NCBI RefSeq assembly: GCF_007896895.1
Contig: NZ_VOGW01000192.1
Location: forward strand, 1-41,102
Reading direction: 5' to 3'
DNA from: Streptomyces misionensis
Lineage (GTDB): Bacteria; Actinomycetota; Actinomycetes; Streptomycetales; Streptomycetaceae
Length of the DNA stretch: 41,102 bases
Under the pieces are notes generated by a model. That model saw only the letters and a list, made by a program, of their open reading frames with translations, was not told the DNA's origin and did not search any database. The position numbers and the translations under genes are program-made. Shown piece by piece: positions 23,419 through 31,312 of the stretch. Every line of letters begins with the position of its first letter. The stretch's first letter is position 1.

Positions 23419-24423
23419 TCAGGCCCGCCGCACCTCCGCCAGCGGCACCGGGCGGTGCTCACGCCGCGAGAGCGTGCAGGCCTCCGCGATCCAGCCCGCC
23501 TCCAGCGCGTCCTCGACGGTGCACGGCGACGGCCGGTCACCGGCCACCACCTCGGTGAACGCGGCGAGTTCGGCCCGGTAGGCGGCGGCGAAGCGGTCCA
23601 TGAAGAAGTCGTGCGGGGGACCGGCCGGAAAGTTCGTCCCGGTTTCGGCCGAGCGCAGCGGCAGCTTGTCGTCCAGGCCGACCGCGAGGGCGTCGGTGAA
23701 ACCGTGCAGCTCCATCCGCACGTCGTAACCACGGCCGTTGTGGCGGGAGTTGGAGACCACCGCGATCGTGCCGTCGTCCAGGGTGAGGAGCGCGCCGGTG
23801 GTGTCGGCGTCACCGGCTTCGCCGATGTAGCCGGCCCCCCGGTTGCCGCCGACCGCGTACACCTCGGTCACCTCGCGGCCCGTCACCCACCGGATGACGT
23901 CGAAGTCGTGCACGGAACAGTCCCGGAAGATCCCTCCGGAGGCGGCGATGTACGCGGCCGGCGGCGGCGCCGGGTCCAGCGTCGTGCAGCGCACGGTGTG
24001 CAGCGTCCCCAGCGCGCCCGCCCGCACGGCCTCCCGCGCGGCGGCGAAGCCCGCGTCGAAGCGGCGGTTGAAGCCGATCTGGACCGCCACCGCGCCGCCG
24101 CGCACCGCGTCGCGCACCGCGAGGCCCTCCGCCATGGTGCGGGCCACCGGCTTCTCGCAGAAGACCGGGACACCGGCCTCGACGCCGGCCCGGATCAGCG
24201 CCGGATGGGCGTCCGTGGCCGCCGCCACGACCAGCCCGTCCACCCCGGCGGCCAGCAGCGCCTCGGGCGAGTGGGCGATCTGGGCGCCGAACCGGTCGGC
24301 GGCGGCCTTGGCGGCGTCCGGCAGCGGATCGGCGACCACCAGGGATTCGACGACGTCGAGCGCGAAGAGGGTTTCGGCGTGGAAGGCGCCGATGCGGCCG
24401 AGGCCGAGGATTCCGATACGCAT
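23419..24423 (-). CDS. Gfo/Idh/MocA oxidoreductase, inositol dehydrogenase-like
   Basis: A 334-aa NAD(P)-dependent dehydrogenase. The Rossmann motif GLGRIG is at residues 7-12 and the EKP motif at 90-92. Lys91, Asp168 and His172 (spaced D-x3-H in RDCSVHDFDVIRW) match the catalytic Lys/Asp/His triad of inositol 2-dehydrogenase IolG. The overall length also fits IolG (about 340 aa). AGGAGT precedes ATG 24423. It follows the other Gfo/Idh gene by 70 bp on the same strand, and both lie downstream of the LacI-controlled divergent promoter. Myo-inositol oxidation is a reasonable guess; other cyclitols or sugars are possible. Confidence 0.9.
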   Translation of the reverse strand: MRIGILGLGRIGAFHAETLFALDVVESLVVADPLPDAAKAAADRFGAQIAHSPEALLAAGVDGLVVAAATDAHPALIRAGVEAGVPVFCEKPVARTMAEGLAVRDAVRGGAVAVQIGFNRRFDAGFAAAREAVRAGALGTLHTVRCTTLDPAPPPAAYIAASGGIFRDCSVHDFDVIRWVTGREVTEVYAVGGNRGAGYIGEAGDADTTGALLTLDDGTIAVVSNSRHNGRGYDVRMELHGFTDALAVGLDDKLPLRSAETGTNFPAGPPHDFFMDRFAAAYRAELAAFTEVVAGDRPSPCTVEDALEAGWIAEACTLSRREHRPVPLAEVRRA

Positions 24424-24493
24424 GGGTTGCCACTCCTGGCTGGTCGGGAAGGTCCGGGTCGTCGGGGATGTCTGGTTCGGGGGAGGAGGCGCC

Positions 24494-25645
24494 CTACGGG
24501 CGCACCCACGTGCCGCTCTCGGCGGACCGCGCCATCGCGTCCAGTGCGGCGGCGGCGCGCACCGCGTCCGCGAGCGTCGTGCCGTACGGCGTGCCCTCGG
24601 CGATGGAGCGCACGAACCGGTAGGCCTCGATGACCTTGAGGTCGTCGTAGCCCATCGCATTGGCCGCGCCCGGCTGGAACGCGGCGAACTCCCCGGCGCC
24701 GGGGCCGACGTAGACGGTGCTCATCGGCTGGTCCTGGTAGTCCGTGCCCCGGCCGACCGCGAATTCGTTCATCCTCCTGAAGTCCCAGGACACCGCTCCT
24801 TCGGTGCCGTGCACCTCGAAGCCGTAGCTGTTCTGCTCGCCGACCGAGACCCGGCAGGCCTCCAGGACGCCCCGGGCGCCGGAGGCGAAGCGCAGCAGAC
24901 AGCCGACGTAGTCCTCGTTCTCCACCTGTCCCCGGGCACCGCCGGCCGCGCGGGCGTGGCCCGCGGTGGCGCCGCCCGGGAGGGCCCGCTCGGGGACGAA
25001 GACCGCGGTGTCGGCGGTCAGCGCGGCGATCTCGCCGAGCAGGAAGCGGGCCAGGTCGACGCCGTGCGAGGCCAGGTCGCCGAGTACCCCGCGACCGCCG
25101 CGCAGCCGCTCGTAGCGCCAGGTCAGGGCGGAGTCCGGATGGGCGGCGTAGTCGCTGAACAGCCGGATGCGCGCATGGGTGACGGTGCCGATCCCGCCGG
25201 CGGCGATCAGCTCGCGGGCGGCCTCGACGGCGGGCGCGTTGCGGTAGTTGAAGCCGACCGCGCTCTGCACCCCGGCCTCGCCGGCCGCGTCCGCGACCGC
25301 GCGGGCGTCCTCGGCGGTCAGCCCCACCGGCTTCTCGATCCAGATATGCTTGCCGGCCCCGGCCATCGCCACCCCGATCTCCCGGTGCAGGAAGTTCGGC
25401 GCGGTGACGCTGACCGCCCGCACCCGGGGGTCGGCGGCCACCTCCCGCCAGTTGCGGGTCGCGGCGGCGAACCCGTACCGCTCGGCGGCCTCCTCGGCCC
25501 GCCCCGGCACCTCGTCGGCGACCGCGATCAGCCGGGGCCGCAGCGGGAGCCGCGGGTAGTGGTGGGGGAGCCGGGCGTACGCCTGGGTGTGCACCCGGCC
25601 CATCCAGCCGAAACCGACGACGGCGACACCCAGTTCGTCCACCAT
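24494..25645 (-). CDS. Gfo/Idh/MocA family oxidoreductase
   Basis: A 383-aa dehydrogenase. It has an N-terminal Rossmann motif GFGWMG (residues 11-16), the conserved IEKPVGLT near residue 105, GFNYRNAP near 130, and a catalytic-region motif LGDLASHGVDLARFLLG near 190. The C-terminal alpha/beta domain is of the GFO_IDH_MocA_C type. ATG 25645 follows GGAGAGGGG; an upstream in-frame ATG at 25690 falls inside the operator region and is unlikely. It is the first gene of the minus-strand dehydrogenase unit, directly behind a LacI operator at 25678-25689. The substrate is unknown, probably a cyclitol or a keto-derivative in the same pathway. Confidence 0.92.
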   Translation of the reverse strand: MVDELGVAVVGFGWMGRVHTQAYARLPHHYPRLPLRPRLIAVADEVPGRAEEAAERYGFAAATRNWREVAADPRVRAVSVTAPNFLHREIGVAMAGAGKHIWIEKPVGLTAEDARAVADAAGEAGVQSAVGFNYRNAPAVEAARELIAAGGIGTVTHARIRLFSDYAAHPDSALTWRYERLRGGRGVLGDLASHGVDLARFLLGEIAALTADTAVFVPERALPGGATAGHARAAGGARGQVENEDYVGCLLRFASGARGVLEACRVSVGEQNSYGFEVHGTEGAVSWDFRRMNEFAVGRGTDYQDQPMSTVYVGPGAGEFAAFQPGAANAMGYDDLKVIEAYRFVRSIAEGTPYGTTLADAVRAAAALDAMARSAESGTWVRP

Positions 25646-25677
25646 GGCAGCCCCTCTCCGGTCCCGGCCCCGCTGTT

Positions 25678-25689
25678 TGGACCGGTCCA
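25678..25689. promoter_or_regulatory. LacI operator O1 (TGGACCGGTCCA)
   Basis: This is a perfect 12-bp palindrome, 33 bp upstream of the dehydrogenase start and downstream of the minus-strand -35 at 25734-25729. Its central CG dinucleotide is typical of LacI-family operators. A second, one-mismatch copy lies at 25760-25771. Confidence 0.65.
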
Positions 25690-25728
25690 TCTCCCTGCCG
25701 GTTCACCTTTGTTCGGACATGGCGGGGC

Positions 25729-25744
25729 TGTCAACCCTTTGACA
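25729..25744. promoter_or_regulatory. Back-to-back divergent -35 boxes
   Basis: TGTCAA-ccct-TTGACA presents perfect -35 hexamers on both strands 4 bp apart. One serves the dehydrogenases (minus) and one the LacI gene (plus). The -10 regions are not obvious on either side. Operators O1 and O2 lie on opposite sides, downstream of each -35. Confidence 0.45.
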
Positions 25745-25759
25745 GCAGGACTCACCCCA

Positions 25760-25771
25760 TGGAACGGTCCA
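25760..25771. promoter_or_regulatory. LacI operator O2 (TGGAACGGTCCA)
   Basis: This is a near-palindrome matching O1 at 11 of 12 positions and ending 4 bp before the LacI start codon, so it should mediate autoregulation. O1 and O2 centres are 82 bp apart, close to eight helical turns, which would allow looping by a tetramer or two co-aligned dimers. Confidence 0.6.
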
Positions 25772-25775
25772 TCCC

Positions 25776-26774
25776 ATGAGACCGCCGACCATCCGCGACG
25801 TGGCCGAACGGGCCGGGGTGTCGAAATCGCTGGTCTCGCTGGTGCTGCGGGACTCGGGGCCGGTGCGCCCGGAGAAGCGGGAGGCCGTGCTGCGGGCCGT
25901 GCGCGAGCTGGGCTACCGGCCCAACGCGGCCGCCCGCAGCCTCAGCGAGCAGCGCACCCGCACCGTCGGCGTCCTCCTGGACGACCTGCGCAACCCCTGG
26001 TTCGTGGACCTGCTCGACGGCCTCAACCCGCCGCTGCACGCGGCCGGACTGCGCATGCTGCTCGCCGACGCCCGCCTCAACCGGCGGCTGGGCCGCGATC
26101 TCGCCGAACCCTTCCTGGACCTGGGCGTGGACGGACTGGTGGTGGTCGGCACGGTCCCGGACGCGGGCGCCCTCGGCGCGCTCGCGCGCCGGATGCCGGT
26201 GGTGGTGGCGGGCGCCCGCGAGCCGCAGCCGGACGGGGTGGACGTGATCGCCGGGGACGACGAGCGCGGGGCCCGCCTGGCCACCGAACACCTGCTCGAC
26301 CTCGGTCACCGCAGGATCGCGCACCTCGCGGGCCGGGGCGCCGTCGGCGAACTGCGCCGGCGCGGCTTCGAGGCGGCGATGCGGGCCCGCGGCGCCGAGC
26401 CGCTGGTCGAGCCCGGCGATCTGACCGAGGAGGGCGGCTACCGGGGCGCCGTACGGCTGCTCCGCCGCCCGGAGCGCCCCACGGCACTGTTCGCCGTCAA
26501 CGACATGGCGTCGGTCGGTGCCCTCTCGGCCGCCGAGGAGCTGGGCCTGAAGGTCCCGCGCGACCTCTCCGTGGCCGGCTACGACAACACCAGCATCTCC
26601 CGGCTCCGGCACGTCTGGCTGACCACCGTGGACACCGCCCCGCACGAGGTGGGGCGCCGTGCCGCCCACTGCCTGCTGGACCGCTTCGACCGGCCGGGCA
26701 CCCCGGGGCGGCTCCACCTGGCGGCGCCGACGCTGGAGATCCGGGGCACGACGGCACCCGTGGCCGCCCTCTGA
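25776..26774 (+). CDS. LacI family repressor of the dehydrogenase genes
   Basis: A 332-aa regulator. The helix-turn-helix TIRDVAERAGVSKSLVSLVLRDS is at about residues 5-27, followed by the hinge (NAAARSLSEQRT) and the sugar-binding effector domain. That domain contains GVLLDDLRNPWFVDLLDGL, GHRRIAHLAG and LSVAGYDNTSISRL. No ribosome-binding site precedes ATG 25776, because operator O2 occupies that space; a leaderless or very short-leader mRNA is likely. It probably represses the two Gfo/Idh genes and itself, and perhaps the importer. The effector is unknown. Confidence 0.93.
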   Translation: MRPPTIRDVAERAGVSKSLVSLVLRDSGPVRPEKREAVLRAVRELGYRPNAAARSLSEQRTRTVGVLLDDLRNPWFVDLLDGLNPPLHAAGLRMLLADARLNRRLGRDLAEPFLDLGVDGLVVVGTVPDAGALGALARRMPVVVAGAREPQPDGVDVIAGDDERGARLATEHLLDLGHRRIAHLAGRGAVGELRRRGFEAAMRARGAEPLVEPGDLTEEGGYRGAVRLLRRPERPTALFAVNDMASVGALSAAEELGLKVPRDLSVAGYDNTSISRLRHVWLTTVDTAPHEVGRRAAHCLLDRFDRPGTPGRLHLAAPTLEIRGTTAPVAAL

Positions 26775-26790
26775 GGGCTCCCTCAGAGGG
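26767..26790. terminator. Hairpin terminator containing both stop codons
   Basis: CCCTCTGAGGG (26767-26777) and CCCTCAGAGGG (26780-26790) are perfect 11-bp complements with only CT between. The TGA of the LacI gene (26772-26774) and the TGA of the convergent cupin gene (complement of 26783-26785) both lie inside the stem. It acts on both strands. Confidence 0.7.
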
Positions 26791-27127
26791 TGATGGCGTA
26801 CGCCTTGCGCAGCGTCTCGTGCACGGTCCACGTCGTACGGTCGCCCGCGCGCAGCACCGCCATGTCGCCCGGGCCGACCCGCAGCGTCGGACCGTCCTCG
26901 CACTCGATCGTCGCCGAGCCGCTGATCACGACGAACAGCTCGTCGGCCTCGGTGTCGGTGACCACGCCCGGGGTGATCTGCCAGATCCCGCGTATCTGCC
27001 GGCCGTCCGCCGACTCCCAGACCACCTTCCCGGTCACCTCCGGGTTCCCGGAGACGATCTGCGCGGGGTCGAGGGGCTCGGGTTCGAGGTCGGCGTCGGG
27101 GATGTGGAGCGCGAAGCTGTGCGTCAT
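26783..27127 (-). CDS. Cupin domain protein
   Basis: A 114-aa single-domain beta-barrel of the Cupin_3 (DUF861) type. It has GIWQITPGVVTDTEADELFVVISGSATIE as cupin motif 1 and LRVGPGDMAVLRAGDRTTWTVHETLRKAYAI as motif 2, ending in the family's typical lysine-tyrosine tail. The usual metal-binding His residues of motif 1 are replaced (TDTEADEL), as in many members, so catalysis is uncertain. TAGGGT (a -10-like box) lies only about 6 nt before ATG 27127, suggesting a leaderless transcript. Some relatives are sugar- or ureido-compound-binding; the role here is unknown. Confidence 0.85.
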   Translation of the reverse strand: MTHSFALHIPDADLEPEPLDPAQIVSGNPEVTGKVVWESADGRQIRGIWQITPGVVTDTEADELFVVISGSATIECEDGPTLRVGPGDMAVLRAGDRTTWTVHETLRKAYAITL

Positions 27128-27257
27128 GGGCCGACCCTAGTGGGGCCCGCACCCGCGCCGCCGTCGACAGTGTGTGCGGCATCCGGCCTGGTCACAGGAC
27201 ACTTCGTCGGGTCGCGCCGACTGGCGACGGGGTGCGGCGGGGGCGACCGTGGAAGAC

Positions 27258-27809
27258 ATGGCGGACTCGACCGCGGCGGCCCGCGGGCCGGACGGACCCC
27301 ATGAGCACGCGCCGGGCGGACGGCCGCCCGGCGGGCACAGCACCCGCGAGGCCGTCCTGTTCGGCGGGGTCTACGGCGCCGTCCTCGCCAGCTCGATGGT
27401 CGCCGCCCTCAGCCGCTACGGCGGCACCACGCCCGCGAGCCGCCGCTACGACGCCGTCTGGCTGGTGGTGACCGCGCTCGCCTCCGCCCTGGCCCACGGC
27501 TACGCCCACTACATCGCCGAGCGCGCCCCGCACCGCCGCGGGGACGGCCTGCGCGCCCTGCGCGGCGAGTGGCCGCTGGTCACGGCGGTACTGCCGACGG
27601 TCTTCCTGCTCGCGGGCTCGGGCTGGGGGTGGTGGCCGGCGAAGGGCGTGGAGTACCCCGCGTTCGCCCTCAACATCCTGATCCTCTTCACCCTCGGCCT
27701 GATCACCGCCCGGCAGGCCGCGCGCACCTGGCCGTCCGCCGTCCTGATGGGCCTCGGCGACGCCCTCCTCGGCCTCGTCGTCGTGGTCGCCAACGCCCTC
27801 ATCAAGTGA
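27258..27809 (+). CDS. Hypothetical membrane protein, five predicted helices
   Basis: A 183-aa protein. A hydrophilic N-terminus of about 30 residues is followed by five hydrophobic segments: EAVLFGGVYGAVLASSMVAAL, YDAVWLVVTALASALAHGYAHY, WPLVTAVLPTVFLLAGSGWGWW, FALNILILFTLGLITARQAA and SAVLMGLGDALLGLVVVVANAL. There is no known signature. The short basic loops suggest a small integral membrane protein. ATG 27258 follows GGAAG; the frame is open back to 27174 but that part is not protein-like. It ends 84 bp before the second tRNA-Pro. Confidence 0.7.
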   Translation: MADSTAAARGPDGPHEHAPGGRPPGGHSTREAVLFGGVYGAVLASSMVAALSRYGGTTPASRRYDAVWLVVTALASALAHGYAHYIAERAPHRRGDGLRALRGEWPLVTAVLPTVFLLAGSGWGWWPAKGVEYPAFALNILILFTLGLITARQAARTWPSAVLMGLGDALLGLVVVVANALIK

Positions 27810-27893
27810 TCCGGCCGCCGATGCCCGGGCACCCGCGCGCATACGGTAGGGTTGACCTGCGTGATCACGCGGAACACCCCGCGCGGAGCACGA

Positions 27894-27967
<74 letters not shown>

Positions 27968-27984
27968 CTCGAGAGAGTCGCGGT

Positions 27985-28022
27985 TCAGGGCCGGTATCGG
28001 AGACATCCGACACCGGCCCTGA
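27985..28022. terminator. Strong terminator after tRNA-Pro copy 2
   Basis: TCAGGGCCGGT (27985-27995) pairs perfectly with ACCGGCCCTGA (28012-28022), and the stem extends inward through TCGG/CCGA. It sits 17 nt after the tRNA. It may also stop transcripts from the minus-strand SDR gene ending at 28068. Confidence 0.75.
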
Positions 28023-28067
28023 CCTGTTTGGTCCGACGTCTGTCCGGACCCGGGGCCCGGACGGACG

Positions 28068-28829
28068 TCAGCCCTCGCGGCCGGGGAGCATGGCCAGGGC
28101 CCGGGAGCGCTGGGCCACGAGGTCGTCGTAGGTGCCGTCGCGCTCGGCCCAGCGGTGGCCGAGCACGCCCTTGACGAGGATCTCGCGGGGCGTGGGGTCC
28201 GCCGACAGGAGGTCCATGACCTCGGTGGCGAAGTCGTCGAGCGGCAGCGCGTGCGGGTTCACCTTCTCCTGGCCGGCCGTGGCGACGGCCGGGGGGACGA
28301 GCTCGACGACGCCGACACCGGTGCCGTCGAGCTGCGCGCGCAGCGCCTCGGAGTAGGCGTGCACCGCGGCCTTCGAGGCGGCGTAGCTGGGCATGGGCGG
28401 GAACGGCAGGAAGGCGATGCCGGAGGTGACGGTGACGAAGGTGCCCGCGCCCCGCCCGACCAGATGCGGGGTGAAGGCGTCGACGACCCGGATGGTGCCG
28501 AGCAGATTGGTGTCGATCGTCGTCCGTGCCGCCTCGAAGTGCGCGGGGTCGCGCAGGTCCTCCAGGAGCATCACGCCCGACATGGTGACCACCGTGTCCA
28601 GCTCCGGGTACCGGTCGAGCACGGCGTCGCGGAGGGCGGCGACGGAGGAGTCGTCGGTGACGTCGACACGGAACGTGCCGAAACCTTCCCCGGCGAGTTC
28701 CGCGAGGGCCTCCGGGCTGCGGCCGCCGACGGCCACGGTGCTGCCCGCCGCGGCGAACCGCCGGGCCAGCTCCCGCCCGATGCCCGAGGTGCCGCCGACG
28801 ACCAGAACGGTGCGGTGGGAGAGATCCAC
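28068..28829 (-). CDS. Short-chain dehydrogenase/reductase (SDR)
   Basis: A 253-aa classical SDR. GGTSGIG is at residues 12-18, Asp56 in RVDVTD, Ser136 in TVTSG, and Tyr149-x3-Lys153 in YAASKAAV; all catalytic residues are present. In place of the usual NNAG there is TMSGVM. The start is GTG 28829, preceded by AAAGGAAG; the frame continues upstream without a better start. It is divergent from an MmyB-type regulator, repeating the 2690-4622 arrangement. The two SDRs share only the general fold by eye and are not recent duplicates. Confidence 0.92.
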   Translation of the reverse strand: MDLSHRTVLVVGGTSGIGRELARRFAAAGSTVAVGGRSPEALAELAGEGFGTFRVDVTDDSSVAALRDAVLDRYPELDTVVTMSGVMLLEDLRDPAHFEAARTTIDTNLLGTIRVVDAFTPHLVGRGAGTFVTVTSGIAFLPFPPMPSYAASKAAVHAYSEALRAQLDGTGVGVVELVPPAVATAGQEKVNPHALPLDDFATEVMDLLSADPTPREILVKGVLGHRWAERDGTYDDLVAQRSRALAMLPGREG

Positions 28830-28963
28830 GAGATCTTCCTTTCCCTTTCGTGAACAGTTCCCTCGCAGTCTCGGCCGCGCCCGCCGGGCGGGGCAGTGCC
28901 CCCGTCTTCCCTGGTCCTGCCAGGGCCCCCCTTCGCAGCCGCGCACCGCATTACGGTGTCGGT

Positions 28964-29827
28964 ATGAAGGACGAGGAATCCGGCAACCGGCTCGGCGCCT
29001 ACCTGCGCGCCCGGCGCGAGCTGGTCACCCCGGAGCAGGCGGGGCTGCCGCCCGGCGGCAACCGCCGCGTGCCCGGCCTGCGCCGGGAGGAGGTCGCGCT
29101 GCTCGCCGGGATCAGCCCCGACTACTACCTGCGCCTGGAACGGGGCCGGGACAAGAACCCCTCGGTCCAGGTCCTCGAAGCGCTCGCACGCGTCCTGCGG
29201 CTCGACGACGTCGAACGGACGTATCTGCTCGGCCTCGCCGCGGCACGCCCCAGGGCGCCGCGCCGCAAGCGGCCCGAGCACGTGCCGGCGCGGGTGCACC
29301 AGCTGCTCGCCCACCTCCCGATCCCCGCGTTCGTCGAGGGGCGCGCGTTCGACGTCCTGGCCTCCAACCCGATGGCCGTCGCGCTCTCCCCGCGCCTGCG
29401 GCCCGGCGAGAACCGGCTGCGCTCCCTGCTCCTCGACCCCGAGGAGCGGGCCTTCCACCAGGACTGGGCGAAGGCCACCGCCGATTTCGTCGCCGCCCTG
29501 CGCACCACCATCGGGGACGACACCGACAATCCCCGGTTCATCGAGCTGGTCGGCGAACTCGCCCTGTCCAGCCGGCGTTTCCGCACCCTGTGGGCCCGCC
29601 ACGACGTCCGCGGCCTCGACGGGGGCACGACCACGGTCGAGCACCCCGTCGTCGGTGAACTCCGCCTGCACCGCGACAAACTCCCGGTCGACGACGTCAT
29701 CCTCGTCGTCTACTACCCCGACAAGGACAGCGACAGCGACGAGAAACTGCGGCTGCTCGCCGCGCTGGCGCACACCGGGTCCACCGGCACGGCGCAGGAC
29801 GGAACGGCGGACGTCACGCGCGGGTGA
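28964..29827 (+). CDS. Helix-turn-helix regulator, MmyB-type ligand domain
   Basis: A 287-aa regulator. The XRE-type helix-turn-helix has RRVPGLRREEVALLAGISPDYYLRLERGRDKNPS (about residues 33-66). The MmyB-like ligand domain runs from about 110, with FDVLASNPMAVALSP, FHQDWAKATADFVAALR and HPVVGELRLHRDKLPV. It is the same family as the regulator at 3744. ATG 28964 has TACGGT about 12 nt upstream and no ribosome-binding site, so a leaderless mRNA is likely. It probably controls the divergent SDR; the 134-bp gap between them holds both promoters. Confidence 0.92.
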   Translation: MKDEESGNRLGAYLRARRELVTPEQAGLPPGGNRRVPGLRREEVALLAGISPDYYLRLERGRDKNPSVQVLEALARVLRLDDVERTYLLGLAAARPRAPRRKRPEHVPARVHQLLAHLPIPAFVEGRAFDVLASNPMAVALSPRLRPGENRLRSLLLDPEERAFHQDWAKATADFVAALRTTIGDDTDNPRFIELVGELALSSRRFRTLWARHDVRGLDGGTTTVEHPVVGELRLHRDKLPVDDVILVVYYPDKDSDSDEKLRLLAALAHTGSTGTAQDGTADVTRG

Positions 29828-29927
29828 CGGGGGCGCGCGCCGCGGGTGCCGCACGGCGCGGGCGGGTCGAGGGCCCGGCCGAGGGGCGGGGTCGCACCGG
29901 CGTGTCGGGGGATGGCAGGATGACGGG

Positions 29928-30290
29928 ATGCGCTGGGAGTCAGAGACGTTCGTGCAGGTCCGACGGCATAGTCGGGTCTTCGAGGTCGTGGTGCGCGGAG
30001 AGATCGACTACGACGAGAGCGACCTGCTCGGCGCTGCCTGGGACGAGGCGGACGAGTGCGACATGCCGGCCACGGTGGTGGACCTGACGGGGCTGACCTT
30101 CGGCGACAGCCAGCTGCTCCGCTCGCTGCTGGACGCGCGGCGGCGCCACCAGGCGGGCGGCCGCGTCTTCGTCCTCCTCGGCCCCCTGCAGGAGAGCGTC
30201 ACCAGGCTGCTCACCATCAGCGGCACCCTGGAGCACTTCACCCTCACGAACTCCCGTGCCGAGGCGGTGCGTACCACCGGCGGGTGGTGA
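29928..30290 (+). CDS. STAS domain anti-sigma factor antagonist
   Basis: A 120-aa single STAS domain. Strand 1 reads FEVVVRGEIDYDESDLL, and the phospho-switch loop reads VVDLTGLTFGDSQLLRSLL, with Ser61 at the position phosphorylated in SpoIIAA/RsbV (DSQ here in place of DSSG). Unphosphorylated STAS proteins bind an RsbW-type kinase and free a sigma factor. The gene lies 134 bp upstream of a SigB-family sigma gene, with RsbW- and RsbU-like genes beyond. GGCAGGA precedes ATG 29928. Confidence 0.85.
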   Translation: MRWESETFVQVRRHSRVFEVVVRGEIDYDESDLLGAAWDEADECDMPATVVDLTGLTFGDSQLLRSLLDARRRHQAGGRVFVLLGPLQESVTRLLTISGTLEHFTLTNSRAEAVRTTGGW

Positions 30291-30403
30291 CGGGCGCCCC
30301 TGCGCACCAGGGCGGCGGGCGTGATCGTCGTCACGGCGTGCATGTGCGGCGCGGACGGGGGTAACCGGGCGCGAGCAAGGACAGTCGCCCTCCGGGGCGG
30401 CTC

Positions 30404-30409
30404 GGGTAC
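30404..30409 (+). promoter_or_regulatory. Possible SigB-type -10 box (GGGTAC)
   Basis: GGGTAC lies 15 bp before the sigma start codon. A second, weaker GGGTAA lies further up at about 30359, with GCAT 15 bp before it. Streptomyces SigB-family promoters have GNNT-N14-16-GGGTAC/T, so one of these may allow autoregulation. The -35 for the first box is poor. Confidence 0.3.
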
Positions 30410-30423
30410 GAAAGGGGAGCGGG

Positions 30424-31278
30424 TTGACTGCGATCGGCGCGGTGAAGACGGACGTCTGCGCGGCAGACGAGGCGGTGGGGTTGGAGGTCACGGACCCCGC
30501 CGCGGTGGCTCCCAAGGACGCCCGCGAGCTGTCGAAGGTCTTCTTCGACCAGCTGACGCGGCTGGAGGAGGGCACGCCGGAGTACCAGTACGCGCGCAAC
30601 ACGCTCATCGAGATGAACATGTCCCTGGTCCGCTACGCGGCCGGCCGGTTCCGCAGCCGCGGGCCGGAGGAGATGGAGGACATCGTCCAGGTCGGCATGA
30701 TCGGGCTGATCAAGGCGATCGACCGGTTCGAGATCTCCCGGGAGGTGGAGTTCACCTCCTTCGCCGTGCCGTACATCGTGGGCGAGATCAAGCGGTTCTT
30801 CCGTGACACGTCCTGGGCCGTGCACGTGCCCCGGCGGTTGCAGGAGGCCCGGGTCCAGCTGGCCCGCGCCACCGAGGAACTGCGCAGCCGGCTGGGCCGT
30901 ACGCCCACCGTCAAGGAACTGTCGGAACTGATGTGCCTGTCCGAGGAGGAGGTCGTCGAGGCCCGGCTGGCCTCCAACGGCTACAACTCCGCCTCCCTGG
31001 ACGCTGCCATCGGCGGCAGCGAGGACGGCGAGTCCGTGTTGCAGGACTTCATCGGGACCGAGGACGCGGCGCTCGAACTGGTCGAGGACTTCCACGCCCT
31101 CGCGCCGATGATCGCCGAACTGGAGGAGCGGGACCGGCTGCTGCTGCACCTGCGCTTCGTGGAGGAGCTCACCCAGGCCCAGATCGGCGAGCGGCTCGGG
31201 GTGTCCCAGATGCACGTCTCCCGGCTGCTCTCGCGCACGCTCAAGCGGCTCAAGGAAGGTCTGCTGACCACCATGTGA
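30424..31278 (+). CDS. RNA polymerase sigma factor, SigB/SigF/SigG family
   Basis: A 284-aa group 3 sigma factor. Region 2 covers about residues 58-125 (NMSLVRYAAGRFRSRGPEEMEDIVQVGMIGLIKAIDRFE and FTSFAVPYIVGEIKRFFRD, giving the -10 contact). Region 3 has PRRLQEARVQLARATEELRSRLGRTPTVKELSELM. Region 4.2 is TQAQIGERLGVSQMHVSRLLSRTLKRLK (about 249-276). The start is TTG 30424, preceded by AAAGGGGAG at good spacing. Family members drive osmotic, oxidative and developmental stress regulons and are held by RsbW-type kinases. The neighbours here (STAS upstream, RsbW-like and RsbU-like downstream) fit that scheme. Confidence 0.94.
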   Translation: MTAIGAVKTDVCAADEAVGLEVTDPAAVAPKDARELSKVFFDQLTRLEEGTPEYQYARNTLIEMNMSLVRYAAGRFRSRGPEEMEDIVQVGMIGLIKAIDRFEISREVEFTSFAVPYIVGEIKRFFRDTSWAVHVPRRLQEARVQLARATEELRSRLGRTPTVKELSELMCLSEEEVVEARLASNGYNSASLDAAIGGSEDGESVLQDFIGTEDAALELVEDFHALAPMIAELEERDRLLLHLRFVEELTQAQIGERLGVSQMHVSRLLSRTLKRLKEGLLTTM

Positions 31279-31312
31279 CGCAGATCATGAAAATCGGGGG
31301 ATGGAGTCCGGG

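Noticed and set aside
23843..27304. Plus-strand open frame of more than 1100 codons across the dehydrogenase and LacI genes
   Set aside because: It is a shadow frame of Gfo/Idh and LacI genes; no conserved domain in its translation.
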